Positions 40,988 through 48,965 of a stretch of DNA of 64,000 nt are shown piece by piece; position 1 is the stretch's first letter, and each line of letters begins with the position of its first letter. The notes under the pieces are model-generated. The model saw only the letters and a list, made by a program, of their open reading frames with translations. It was not told the origin of the DNA and searched no databases. The position numbers and the translations under genes were made by a program. The DNA is from Acidaminococcus fermentans (lineage in GTDB: Bacteria; Bacillota; Negativicutes; Acidaminococcales; Acidaminococcaceae): the NCBI RefSeq assembly GCF_009696675.1, contig NZ_VULN01000001.1, positions 1 through 64,000 on the forward strand, written 5' to 3'.

Positions 40988-41489
40988 AGGGCAGCACCTC
41001 CTTCCACACTTTCTCCTGACCGGTTTTCCGATCCCGGAGGGTCAGCTCCCAGGCCAGTTTTCCCGGCTCTGGAAGGGAAGCGGAAAAATTCTCCACCTGC
41101 ACATGTTCCGGAGAGACCGCCAGGCTCACCGGGTTGTGCTTCCGGGGTTTCCAGATCTTTACGTACAGGGTGGGCCAGGGCCGTTTGACGGTGGTCATGA
41201 CGAACCAGGATTCCCAGGCGGCATCCGGCCTTCCGTAACACCGGACTTCCGTGCCATGGTCCCCCTGGAACACCCGGACCTGTTCCACTTCGTAGAAGAA
41301 CCTGCTTTCCAGCCGGGTGTGGAGGTCCTGTTCCAGCCGGTCCAGTTCTCCCTGGGTCCAGCAGCTTTCCATGAACCGGCACAGGCTGGGCAGTCCCTGG
41401 AGCAGCTGGCACAGCACCAGGGCAAAAAGGGCCAGGGCCCCCAGCCCTTCCGCCAACAGGCTTCCTTTACTTTTTCTCATACCGGGCAT
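40977..41489 (-). CDS. Minor pseudopilin-like protein
   Basis: A 170-residue protein with a short basic leader and one N-terminal hydrophobic helix (GSLLAEGLGALALFALVLCQ). This is the arrangement of pseudopilins, with G-S-L-L-A-E resembling the GFTLIE cleavage motif and E14 as the likely +5 glutamate. The rest is an unassigned globular domain. The position in the operon suggests a tip or minor subunit. The ATG at 41489 has AAAGGAC seven bases upstream; the frame overlaps the previous gene by 23 bases. Confidence 0.6.
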   Translation of the reverse strand: MPGMRKSKGSLLAEGLGALALFALVLCQLLQGLPSLCRFMESCWTQGELDRLEQDLHTRLESRFFYEVEQVRVFQGDHGTEVRCYGRPDAAWESWFVMTTVKRPWPTLYVKIWKPRKHNPVSLAVSPEHVQVENFSASLPEPGKLAWELTLRDRKTGQEKVWKEVLPYGR

Positions 41490-41793
41490 AGCAGCAGCGT
41501 CCTTTCCCCCGGCGGGTGAGGCAGATTTTCCGGAGCATCACCCCGGGCAGCTGGGGCACCGGTTCCAGAACGGTTTCTGTCTCCCACTCCGGGTCCGGGA
41601 AAGGCGGATTTTCCCCCTCCTCCAGGAGCCGGACCGCCAGCCGGCTTCCCGTTTCCAGTTCCCGGCGGAGCCGGACGCCCTGGAGCGCCAGCCGGGAGCC
41701 CGCTGCAAAGGACAGGGCCGCCGCCCCCAGAAGGAACACCGCCAGGATTCCGTCCAGCAGGAAGAACCCGGGCTGCCGTTTACCGGAATCCAT
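41467..41793 (-). CDS. Minor prepilin-like protein
   Basis: A 108-residue protein beginning MDSGKRQPGFFLLDGILAVF. The PGFFLLD motif and the following helix match the type III prepilin signal (G-F-x-L-x-E/D), cleaved after the glycine by prepilin peptidase. Behind the helix is a short arginine- and glutamate-rich body. It overlaps the previous gene by 14 bases, pointing to coupled translation. It probably takes the ComGE/GspI-like place in the set. Confidence 0.65.
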   Translation of the reverse strand: MDSGKRQPGFFLLDGILAVFLLGAAALSFAAGSRLALQGVRLRRELETGSRLAVRLLEEGENPPFPDPEWETETVLEPVPQLPGVMLRKICLTRRGKGRCCYARYEKK

Positions 41794-42247
41794 GGTATTC
41801 CATCCGTCCCACAAAGTGGGAAAAGGAAAGGAGCTGGTACCGGTCAGGATCCGCCTGTTGGCAGACGGCCACCGCAACCCCCTCTTCCCCGTTGCCGGTG
41901 GGGGTGAAGCCTCCTTCAAAGGTCCGGACCCGGAAATCCCCCAGACCCAGGGAAGGATAATCCAGCACAGTCCGCTGCCTGGTCCCGTATTGACCATACA
42001 CCTGGCTGCCCTTTGGATTCATAGAAAACCGTACATGGTTGCTGTGGAGGTACTGGGCCCGCTGCTGGAGGGCGGTAAAGGTGCTGCCGGCGGCCCGGGC
42101 TCCCAGCTGGAGCCGGAACCCATTGGCAAGCTCCTGCCACCGGGACAGGCAGGGCAAAAGAGCCAGGACCAGCCCCAGACAAAGCCCCAGCACCAGGAGC
42201 AGTTCCGTCAGCACAAAGCCGCCCTGCCGACGGGCCCTGGGATTCAT
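41780..42247 (-). CDS. GspH/ComGD-like pseudopilin
   Basis: A 155-residue protein beginning MNPRARRQGGFVLTELLLVL. The prepilin signal is RQG-GFVLTE with glutamate at +5, followed by a 20-residue hydrophobic helix. The body (TFTALQQRAQYLHSNHVRFS, later DYPSLGLGDFRVRTFEGGF) has the strand-rich look of GspH/ComGD pseudopilins. The ATG at 42247 overlaps the stop of the major pilin gene by four bases (ATGA). Confidence 0.7.
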   Translation of the reverse strand: MNPRARRQGGFVLTELLLVLGLCLGLVLALLPCLSRWQELANGFRLQLGARAAGSTFTALQQRAQYLHSNHVRFSMNPKGSQVYGQYGTRQRTVLDYPSLGLGDFRVRTFEGGFTPTGNGEEGVAVAVCQQADPDRYQLLSFSHFVGRMEYHGFR

Positions 42248-42663
42248 GCCTCTGCCCCTTTCTTTTCTCCCAGGGTGTCGCTGGACACTTTCTCCCCGTT
42301 GCTCAAAGTGGCGGTGAACACGTACTCCCCGTCGGTTTCGCTCATGGAGATCTTGCTGTAGTCCCGGTTGGGCACGTATTTCTTGTCCACCAGGCTCTGG
42401 ATGTCTCGGGGCTTTTCCGCCAGTTCCAGTTCGTACAGCTGGGCGCCGCTCTGGAGCAGGGCCATGTCGGAAATCAGCTGGCTGTCCCGGGACCGGTCCA
42501 TGGCGCTGCGGATGGAGGGCAGCAGGAAAGCAGCCAGGCCCCCTATGATGGCCAGGACGGCAATCAGTTCGATGAGGGTGAAACCGGGCTGCTTCTTCCG
42601 GCGGATCGTGTTGGCAGGTTGGGTTGCTTTCAGGATACAATTGGTTTTCATCGTTGTCTGCAT
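42244..42663 (-). CDS. Type IV pilin-like protein (ComGC/GspG type)
   Basis: A 139-residue prepilin with an unusually long basic leader (about 38 residues) and the classical signal KKQPGFTLIELIAVLAIIGG. Cleavage after G39 would leave phenylalanine as the first residue and E44 at +5. The body has the pattern of the major pseudopilin (DSQLISDMALLQSGAQLYEL; YVFTATLSNGEKVSS). It is the likely main subunit of the fibre. AAAGGAG stands seven bases before the start. The function could be DNA uptake, secretion or surface attachment. Confidence 0.85.
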   Translation of the reverse strand: MQTTMKTNCILKATQPANTIRRKKQPGFTLIELIAVLAIIGGLAAFLLPSIRSAMDRSRDSQLISDMALLQSGAQLYELELAEKPRDIQSLVDKKYVPNRDYSKISMSETDGEYVFTATLSNGEKVSSDTLGEKKGAEA

Positions 42664-42711
42664 TTCTTTCTCCTTTCGTGAGACAGAGCATAGGTTCAAT
42701 AGGTCAATGGA

Positions 42712-43905
42712 TCAGGGCACCAGGGGCAGTCCCTGGAGCAGGGCAAAAAGCGGGGACAGGAGCAGCACCAGCATGGCCGTACAGCCCCCGGCCAGGACCA
42801 GGAGCAGCACCGGTTCCAGCAGGGTTTTGGCCTGTTTCAGCCGGTTCTGGAAATCCTGGTCCAACAAATGAGCGGCTTCCGTCAAAAGAGCCGGCAGGTG
42901 GCCGCTTTCTTCTCCCAGGGCGGCAAATTCCACCGCCAGGGGACTCAGGAGCAGAGGCTGCTGCCGGGCGGCGCCTGCCAGGGACGATCCTGCCACCACC
43001 GCCTGTTCCATGGCCCTGGCACAGGTCCGGCAGGGCCCTTCCGGCAAAATCTGAGCCGCCTGAGGCAGGGCCCGGTCCAGAGGCAGGCCGCCCCTAAGCA
43101 GCAGGGCCAGGAGCCCCAGGAAACGGATTTCCCAGAAGGTCCGGACCCAGTTCCGGATCAGGGGCAGCCGGGGCAGCCACCGGGACTTTTTCCGCCACAC
43201 CAGAAGGAGCCCGGCTCCCTGGAGAATCAGAAGACCCAGGAACACCAAAGGATGCGCCTGGAAGCTACGGACCACCGTAAGGAGCAGCCGGAAGCCCGCC
43301 GCCGGTTCCAGCCGGAGGGACTGGTACAGGTCCCCCAAAAGGGGCACCACCAGCCAGCAGAACACTCCGGTAAGCACCAGGGACAAGCCCAGCACCAGCG
43401 CCGGATACAGACAGGCCTGGAGCACTGCTTTCTGATTCTCCCGTTTTTTCTGATAAAATACCGCCAGCTGTTGGAATACCAGAGGCAGCTGACCGCTGTT
43501 CTCCCCGGCTGCCGCCAGAGGGCCTGCCAGCTTGCCCACCTGCTTTTCCTGCTGCCGGAGGGCCTGGGACAGGGAAAAGCCCCGGCCCAGGGCGTGGTCC
43601 AGTTCCCGGCACAGCTCCTTCACCGCAGGGGAACTGTGGCCTTCCAGAGCCCGGAGGGCCCGGAGGATGGGCAGACCTCCCTGGAGCAGCAGTCCCAGCC
43701 GGCGGAAGAAGGTTTCCCGGTCCAGGTCTCTCAGAGAACGCTTCCCCTGGAACTGTTTTTCCAGGAAGTTATCCCTCCGTAGCTGAAGGATATAGGGATA
43801 CTGCCGGGCCAGTTCCTTCCCGGCCTCCTCCAGGGTGGCTGCAGAAAGGGTCCCCTGGCACAGCTGTCCTTCCCGGGTACGGGCTTTCCAGTGAAACTGT
43901 TCCAT
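42712..43905 (-). CDS. Type II secretion / type IV pilus inner-membrane platform protein
   Basis: A 397-residue PilC/GspF/ComGB-family protein. This inner-membrane platform couples the assembly ATPase to the growing pilus. The N-terminal domain WKARTREGQLCQGTL is standard. Two homologous GspF domains follow (FFRRLGLLLQGGLPILRALRALE and FLGLLALLLRGGLPLDRALPQAA), with GENSGQLP and GEESGHLP as their repeated signatures, and three membrane segments. The ATG at 43905 is preferred to a GTG three codons earlier because of the AAAGGAGG spacing. It is the first gene of the operon. The ATPase that normally precedes it is missing; nrdR lies upstream. Confidence 0.9.
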   Translation of the reverse strand: MEQFHWKARTREGQLCQGTLSAATLEEAGKELARQYPYILQLRRDNFLEKQFQGKRSLRDLDRETFFRRLGLLLQGGLPILRALRALEGHSSPAVKELCRELDHALGRGFSLSQALRQQEKQVGKLAGPLAAAGENSGQLPLVFQQLAVFYQKKRENQKAVLQACLYPALVLGLSLVLTGVFCWLVVPLLGDLYQSLRLEPAAGFRLLLTVVRSFQAHPLVFLGLLILQGAGLLLVWRKKSRWLPRLPLIRNWVRTFWEIRFLGLLALLLRGGLPLDRALPQAAQILPEGPCRTCARAMEQAVVAGSSLAGAARQQPLLLSPLAVEFAALGEESGHLPALLTEAAHLLDQDFQNRLKQAKTLLEPVLLLVLAGGCTAMLVLLLSPLFALLQGLPLVP

Positions 43906-44008
43906 CTGTTTCACCTCCTTTCCCTGTTACCCTTCGAGATCCAAAGAAAAATTCCTTCCCCAGTGGAAAAATCGGGCTATTAACGGCAAAAATCGGCAGC
44001 GAACAAAA

Positions 44009-44054
44009 AAAAAGCTGTGAAAAAATGATTTCTCATTTTTTCACAGCTTTTTTT
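44009..44054 (-). terminator. Terminator of the ftsZ-nrdR unit
   Basis: A long perfect stem, AAAGCTGTGAAAAAATGA with its complement, ends in nine T on the minus strand, directly after the nrdR stop. Confidence 0.9.
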
Positions 44055-44056
44055 AT

Positions 44057-44521
44057 TTACTTTCCTTTTCCCTTATCCAGCATATTCTGGATTTCCTGCA
44101 TGAAGCTGTTCACGTCGGCGAACTGGCGGTACACGGAGGCGAACCGCACATAGGCAATCTGGTCGATCTTTTCCAGACGGGCCATGACCACTTCTCCGAT
44201 TTTCGTGGATTTCACTTCATTTTCCCCGGACGCCCGGATCTCGTTCTCGATCTGACTGGTGAGAGACTGGATCTGTTCGTAGGTAAAGGGCCGTTTTTCA
44301 AAGGCCCGCAGGAGTCCGGCCAGGATTTTCTTGCTGTCGAACATTTCCCGCCGGCCATCCCGTTTGATGACCAACAGAGGGATCTGTTCATATTTTTCGT
44401 AAGTCGTGAAACGCCGTCCGCAGCGGGGACATTCTCTACGCCGCCGGATGGACGCCCCCTCTTCAACGGAACGGGAATCGATGACACGGCTATCTTCGCA
44501 GCCACAGAATGGACATTTCAT
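44057..44521 (-). CDS. nrdR: Transcriptional repressor NrdR
   Basis: The 154-residue repressor of ribonucleotide reductase genes. The zinc ribbon has C3, C6 (CPFC), C31 and C34 (CPRC) with GRRFTTYE after it. The ATP-cone, which senses ATP and dATP, occupies residues 49-139 (VIKRDGRREMFDSKKILAGL). Length and motifs are normal. It follows ftsZ by 19 bases and shares its terminator, so it is probably transcribed with ftsZ. Confidence 0.95.
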   Translation of the reverse strand: MKCPFCGCEDSRVIDSRSVEEGASIRRRRECPRCGRRFTTYEKYEQIPLLVIKRDGRREMFDSKKILAGLLRAFEKRPFTYEQIQSLTSQIENEIRASGENEVKSTKIGEVVMARLEKIDQIAYVRFASVYRQFADVNSFMQEIQNMLDKGKGK

Positions 44522-44540
44522 AACCTACACCCCCAGTTCC

Positions 44541-45662
44541 TTATTTGTTGCGGATCCAGGGCGGAATCTCCGAAGTGGGAGAAGTAAAGCTGCTCACCTT
44601 GGAACCGGCAGCTTCTTCAGCAGCCTTGGTGATCCGGCTGGTGGAAGTCTGGGGTTTTACAAAGGAAGCAGGTTTCGGGGTAGTGGTACCGGCAGCCGGT
44701 TTCCCTTCGTCGATGCCGGTGGCGATGACGGTGACACGGATTTCGTCTTCCATGCTTTCGTCGATGTTGGCCCCGAAGATGATGATGGCATCAGGATCCA
44801 CCACATCGGTGATGATCTTGCTGGCTTCGTTCACATCCATCAGGCTCAGGTTGGGGCCGCCGGTGATGTTCAGCAGCACCCCTTTGGCGCCTTCGATGGT
44901 GGAATCCAGCAGGGGGCTCTTCACAGCGTTTTCAGCTGCAGCCGCAGCGCCTTCGTCACCCTTGGCGGTGCCGATGCCCATCATGGCGGAACCGGCGTTG
45001 GTCATAACGGCCTTTACGTCGTTGAAGTCCACGTTGATCAGACCGGGGACACTGATCAGGTCAGAGATTCCCTGTACGCCCTGGCGCAGCACATCATCGG
45101 CCAGTTTGAAGGCATCTTTCATGGAAGTCCGTTTATCCACAACCTGGAGCAGACGGTCGTTGGGGATGGTGATCAGGGCATCCACCTTGGCTTTCAGGTT
45201 GGCAATCCCCTGTTCAGCCACGTTGAAACGACGGCGTCCTTCAAAAGAGAAAGGCTTGGTCACAACGCCAACGGTGAGAGCACCGGCCTGTTTGGCCATT
45301 TCTGCCACCACATGGGCTGCACCGGTACCGGTACCGCCGCCCATACCAGCGGTAATGAAGACCATGTCAGCACCTTTCACGCATTCTGCCAGTACGTCTT
45401 TGGATTCTTCTGCAGATTTTTCCCCTACTTCCGGGTTGGCCCCTGCACCCAGGCCTCTGGTTTCGTCCTCACCGATCTGGATCTTGGTGGGGGCGCTGGA
45501 TTTTTTCAGCTGCTGCGCATCGCAGTTCACAGCGACGAATTCCACACCCTGGAGTCCGGCCTCGATCATGCGGTCCACGGCGTTGTTGCCGCCGCCGCCC
45601 ACACCGATGACCTTGATTTTTTCCAGGGGCTGATCCATCGTATCTTTGTCTGCCTCAAACAT
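44541..45662 (-). CDS. ftsZ: Cell division protein FtsZ
   Basis: The 373-residue tubulin-like GTPase that forms the division ring. The N-terminal nucleotide site shows [15 protein letters not shown] and the tubulin signature GGGTGTG at 108-114. The T7 loop includes [12 protein letters not shown] variable linker leads to the conserved C-terminal peptide ([10 protein letters not shown]), which binds partner proteins. The partner FtsA is not encoded next to it. GAGGAGG stands ten bases before the start. A promoter with an extended -10 lies in the 144-base gap upstream, so ftsZ can be expressed apart from the dcw genes. Confidence 0.97.
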   Translation of the reverse strand: MFEADKDTMDQPLEKIKVIGVGGGGNNAVDRMIEAGLQGVEFVAVNCDAQQLKKSSAPTKIQIGEDETRGLGAGANPEVGEKSAEESKDVLAECVKGADMVFITAGMGGGTGTGAAHVVAEMAKQAGALTVGVVTKPFSFEGRRRFNVAEQGIANLKAKVDALITIPNDRLLQVVDKRTSMKDAFKLADDVLRQGVQGISDLISVPGLINVDFNDVKAVMTNAGSAMMGIGTAKGDEGAAAAAENAVKSPLLDSTIEGAKGVLLNITGGPNLSLMDVNEASKIITDVVDPDAIIIFGANIDESMEDEIRVTVIATGIDEGKPAAGTTTPKPASFVKPQTSTSRITKAAEEAAGSKVSSFTSPTSEIPPWIRNK

Positions 45663-45724
45663 GTTTCATGGTCCTCCTCATCTATTGTGTGATTGGATAG
45701 TTTGTTTCTTCGTACACTATATCT

Positions 45725-45733
45725 AGTATACCA
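45725..45733 (-). promoter_or_regulatory. ftsZ promoter (extended -10)
   Basis: TGG-TATACT on the minus strand, about 60 bases before the ftsZ start. The -35 region (ATGAAA at 17 bases) is weak. Confidence 0.5.
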
Positions 45734-45806
45734 TTTAACAGATAATATTTCATCCCCATTTTGGGGAAAATTTTGCCTTCTTTACCGGAGATTGTTCACC
45801 GAACCA

Positions 45807-46133
45807 TCAGCTCCCCATCAGCAACCGCCGGATAATGGCGATGTTGTTGAAGATCCGCAGACCGAAGGCGATCAGGGCCACATAGTACAGGTCGATCCCC
45901 AGCCGGTATCCGAAATAGCACAGGAACACGGCGAAGATCCCGTTGGCAAAGAAGCCGCTGAGGAAGATCCGGTGGTCGAAATGACCTTCCAGGGAAGATC
46001 GGAAGCCGCCGAACGCCGCATCCAGGCAGCCCATGAAAGCCACGGCCACCAGTTTGCTGTACATGGGCGGCACCACCGGGAAATAGGCTCCCAGAGCAAT
46101 GCCCGCCGCCAGTCCCAACAGGGCATAGATCAT
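45807..46133 (-). CDS. sbp: Small basic protein (Sbp/DUF1290 family)
   Basis: A 108-residue membrane protein with three to four hydrophobic segments (MIYALLGLAAGIALGAYFPV; SGFFANGIFAVFLCYFG). It carries the family pattern LVAVAFMGCLDAAFGGFRSSLE and the end FGLRIFNNIAIIRR. DUF1290 genes lie next to DUF881 genes and ftsZ in many Gram-positive-type dcw clusters. The role is unknown. It overlaps the DUF881 gene by four bases. Confidence 0.85.
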   Translation of the reverse strand: MIYALLGLAAGIALGAYFPVVPPMYSKLVAVAFMGCLDAAFGGFRSSLEGHFDHRIFLSGFFANGIFAVFLCYFGYRLGIDLYYVALIAFGLRIFNNIAIIRRLLMGS

Positions 46134-46822
46134 TTGGCTCCCCCCTCTTCCAGCTTGGCATATTCAAAATGACGGGTTCCCTTGTAGGCAGGGATCTCCA
46201 CGCTGTCCTTTTTCTTCACGTCCACGGAAATCCCCCAGAACTTCAGGGTTTCCACCACTCCGCCCCGGAGCCGCAGGGCGCTTTCCAGAGTCTGGGGATC
46301 CCCGATGGCCCGGATCTCGTAGGGCGGGGTGAACCGGGTGTTGTTCACCGAAACAGTGGGCCCGGCGCACCGGACTTCCGATACATCCAGCAGCCGTTCC
46401 TTGTTGATGGCCAGGGCTTCCGCCCCTGCGGCCCGGAGTTCGTTCAAAAGCCGCAGCAGATCATCATCGTGGATCACATACAGGTTGGGGTTCTCCCCGG
46501 CCTTGGGTTTCACCTGGCTGTCGTTCACCGTGACCACCACCCCGGGGCCTTTCAGGGCCACTTCCCCGGATTTGATCTTCAGGTCGTTAAGGACTTTCTT
46601 GTCCCCGCCGGCTCCCTGGGTCTCCAGTTCTTCCAGCCGGTTGGCCAGTTCCTTGTTTTCCTTTTCCGCGTTCTTCAGTTTCTCCACCAGATCTTCCGCC
46701 CGCTGCTGGTTCACAGACTGTTTGGCCTGTTCCGCGCTGCGGAACTGGGTGGATATCATGGTGCCCACGATCAGGCACACCAGAAACAGGAAGAACTTCT
46801 CTCTATGACTGCGAAAGACCAT
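46130..46822 (-). CDS. DUF881 family protein
   Basis: A 230-residue protein anchored by one N-terminal membrane segment (FFLFLVCLIVGTMISTQF), followed by a coiled coil (AEDLVEKLKNAEKENKELAN). The DUF881 domain comes next: LKGPGVVVTVNDS, NPNLYVIHDDDLLRLLNELR, GAEALAINKERL. In B. subtilis and actinobacteria similar genes accompany the division cluster. The function is unknown. It lies between ftsQ and sbp with very short spacing. Confidence 0.85.
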   Translation of the reverse strand: MVFRSHREKFFLFLVCLIVGTMISTQFRSAEQAKQSVNQQRAEDLVEKLKNAEKENKELANRLEELETQGAGGDKKVLNDLKIKSGEVALKGPGVVVTVNDSQVKPKAGENPNLYVIHDDDLLRLLNELRAAGAEALAINKERLLDVSEVRCAGPTVSVNNTRFTPPYEIRAIGDPQTLESALRLRGGVVETLKFWGISVDVKKKDSVEIPAYKGTRHFEYAKLEEGGAK

Positions 46823-46835
46823 GGCATTCTCCTTG

Positions 46836-48029
46836 TTACAGTTTAATATACGGTTTTTCGTAGGTCAGGTCGATATACTGCGCCTTGATTTTCTTGGCTT
46901 CCAGTTCCTGGCAGATGGCCTTGAAGGTCTTCAGCTTGCTCTGGGCATTTTCATAGGTGCCCAGGATCACCGGGATCCCGTTGTGCAGGTAGATCTTCAG
47001 GCTCTTGTTTTCGTCCACATGGATTTCCATGATCCGTTCCTTCAGCTCCGGATCCAGTTTCCGGAGGAAGCTCAGGATCCCCTGGATTTCTTCATCTTCC
47101 GTCATATCCCCCAGTTCCCCCTGGGCAATGTGCCAGCCGGACACAAAAGGCGCGTCCCCGCCGGTGATCCCGTCAGCCAGGCCGATAATGTGGCCGGTAG
47201 GATCCAGCTTGGCATACTGGGTCCCTTCCATGGCCACATACAGAGCCGGCTGCCGGTCCGTGATCACCACCCGGAGGATGTTGGGCCAGCCCAGGGCCAG
47301 GTCGGCCTTTTCCACCCGGTAGTCACTCCGGAGACTGGTAAGGAGCTTCTTCCGGTTGATGTTGAAGATGTTCAGCGGATCACCGGCGTCCCCCATTTCC
47401 TTCACTTCATCCAGGGTCACCACTGTGTTCCCGGTGACTTCCAGCCGGCCAAAAGCCAGCCAGGGCTGGTGGAGGGTCACATAGGAGGCAATCAGGAGAG
47501 CCACGGAACCCAGGAGCAGCAGCACCCGGGGCCAGTTCAGCCGGCGTTTTCCACGGCGCCGGGTCCCTTTTTTGCCTGTTTTTTCAGATCCGGCAGGTGC
47601 TGCCGCCTTTTTCCGCCTCCGGAACCGGCTGGTCCCCGGTTCCTTCTGTTCCAGGGCTTCCGCCTTCTGTTCCTGCCGGAGCCGGAAGGTTTCCCGTCCA
47701 ACCGCCCGGTCTTCCAGGGCTTTCCGTTCCGCCTCTTCCGTCCGGCCGTAAATATAGGCCTGGGCTTCCTGACGGACTTTTTCCCGTTCCTTCTGCCGTT
47801 CCTGCTCCTCTTTCCGCCGCTGTTCCTGGCGGAGCCGGGCTGCCCGCATTTCCTGCCGGAAGGTGCTGGTTTCCCGGTGTCCTTCCGAAGGGTTCCGGGA
47901 ACTGCTGCTCCCATCCCCCTCCTGCCGGCTGCTGTCCCGGCTCAGCCGCCGGGTCCTTTCCTGCCCTGGCTGCCGGCTTTCCGGCCGCTTCCGGCCGATC
48001 TTGGGCTGGAACCAATTGGGCCGTTTCAT
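46836..48029 (-). CDS. ftsQ: Cell division protein FtsQ/DivIB
   Basis: A 397-residue bitopic division protein. A long charged cytoplasmic region of about 165 residues, rich in arginine, glutamate and glutamine and partly coiled coil (RQEQRRKEEQERQKEREKV), is followed by one membrane segment (VLLLLGSVALLIASYV). Then comes the POTRA domain (FGRLEVTGNTVVTLDEVKEM) and the FtsQ domain (LGWPNILRVVITDRQPALYV). The cytoplasmic part is much longer than in most relatives. It should link FtsL and septal wall synthesis to the ring. Confidence 0.88.
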   Translation of the reverse strand: MKRPNWFQPKIGRKRPESRQPGQERTRRLSRDSSRQEGDGSSSSRNPSEGHRETSTFRQEMRAARLRQEQRRKEEQERQKEREKVRQEAQAYIYGRTEEAERKALEDRAVGRETFRLRQEQKAEALEQKEPGTSRFRRRKKAAAPAGSEKTGKKGTRRRGKRRLNWPRVLLLLGSVALLIASYVTLHQPWLAFGRLEVTGNTVVTLDEVKEMGDAGDPLNIFNINRKKLLTSLRSDYRVEKADLALGWPNILRVVITDRQPALYVAMEGTQYAKLDPTGHIIGLADGITGGDAPFVSGWHIAQGELGDMTEDEEIQGILSFLRKLDPELKERIMEIHVDENKSLKIYLHNGIPVILGTYENAQSKLKTFKAICQELEAKKIKAQYIDLTYEKPYIKL

Positions 48030-48030
48030 G

Positions 48031-48963
48031 TCAGTGGGCCGTCTTCAGGATCTTTTCACACAGATCCGGGAAGGAAATACCCATGGCGGCAGCGGCCTTG
48101 GGGATCAGGCTGGTGGCAGTCATCCCGGGGATGGTGTTCACTTCCAGGGCGATGCAGTCCCCGTTGTCCGCCAGCATCAGGTCCGTCCGGGCCACACCGC
48201 TGCAGCCCAGGGCTTCGTAAGCGGCCACGGCGATCTTCTGGAGCCGCTTGGTGGTTGCTTCATCAAAGGGAGCCGGGCAGGTGTAGGTGGTGGCCCCTTT
48301 GGTGTACTTGTTGTGGAAATCGTAGAAGTTCACATGGGGTTCGATGAGCACCAGCGGCATGGGGATGGCCCGGCCGTCTTCTTCCATCATCACCCCGGCG
48401 GCCACTTCCTTGCCGGTGAAGAAGGCTTCGCACAGCACACGGTCCCCGTACTGGAAGGCTTCCTGCAGGGCATCATCCAGCTGCTTTTCATCCTTTACGA
48501 TCACTACCCCGATGCTGGAGCCCTGGGTGGCCGGTTTTACCACACAGGGGATGCCGATTTCCTTCAGGATCCGGTCCTTGGGGTCCTGGTCCCGCTTCTT
48601 GTCCAGAAAGATGCATTTGGCGGTAGGCACATGGTTGTTCTGGAACAGATGCTTGGTGTACACCTTGTCCATGGCCAGGGCGCTGGCCAGTACTCCGCTG
48701 CCCGTATAGGGGATCCCCAGCATTTCCAGGATGCCCTGGAGCCGGCCGTCTTCCCCGTAGAGCCCGTGGACGGCGTTGAACACCACCTTGGCGCCGGAGG
48801 CCTTCAGCTGGTCCACGATGTGTTCCGGATCCAGGTCGATGGCCACTGCATCATAGCCTTTTTCCTTCAGGGCATTCAGGATGGCGTTCCCGGTATTCAG
48901 GGACACTTCCCGTTCTTTGGAAGGTCCGCCCATGACCACTGCCACACGATCTTTTTTATCCAT
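48031..48963 (-). CDS. ddl: D-alanine-D-alanine ligase
   Basis: A 310-residue ATP-grasp enzyme that makes the D-Ala-D-Ala dipeptide for the peptidoglycan stem. Visible are VVMGGPSKEREVSLNTGNAI, FNAVHGLYGEDGRLQGILEM, PCVVKPATQGSSIGVVIV and the metal site ALEVNTIPGMTATSLIPKAA. The Y in the position after SSIGV-type loops was not examined for vancomycin-type specificity. The gene is two bases from murC and from ftsQ, in the place where murB often stands in related clusters. Confidence 0.95.
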   Translation of the reverse strand: MDKKDRVAVVMGGPSKEREVSLNTGNAILNALKEKGYDAVAIDLDPEHIVDQLKASGAKVVFNAVHGLYGEDGRLQGILEMLGIPYTGSGVLASALAMDKVYTKHLFQNNHVPTAKCIFLDKKRDQDPKDRILKEIGIPCVVKPATQGSSIGVVIVKDEKQLDDALQEAFQYGDRVLCEAFFTGKEVAAGVMMEEDGRAIPMPLVLIEPHVNFYDFHNKYTKGATTYTCPAPFDEATTKRLQKIAVAAYEALGCSGVARTDLMLADNGDCIALEVNTIPGMTATSLIPKAAAAMGISFPDLCEKILKTAH

Positions 48964-48965
48964 TG

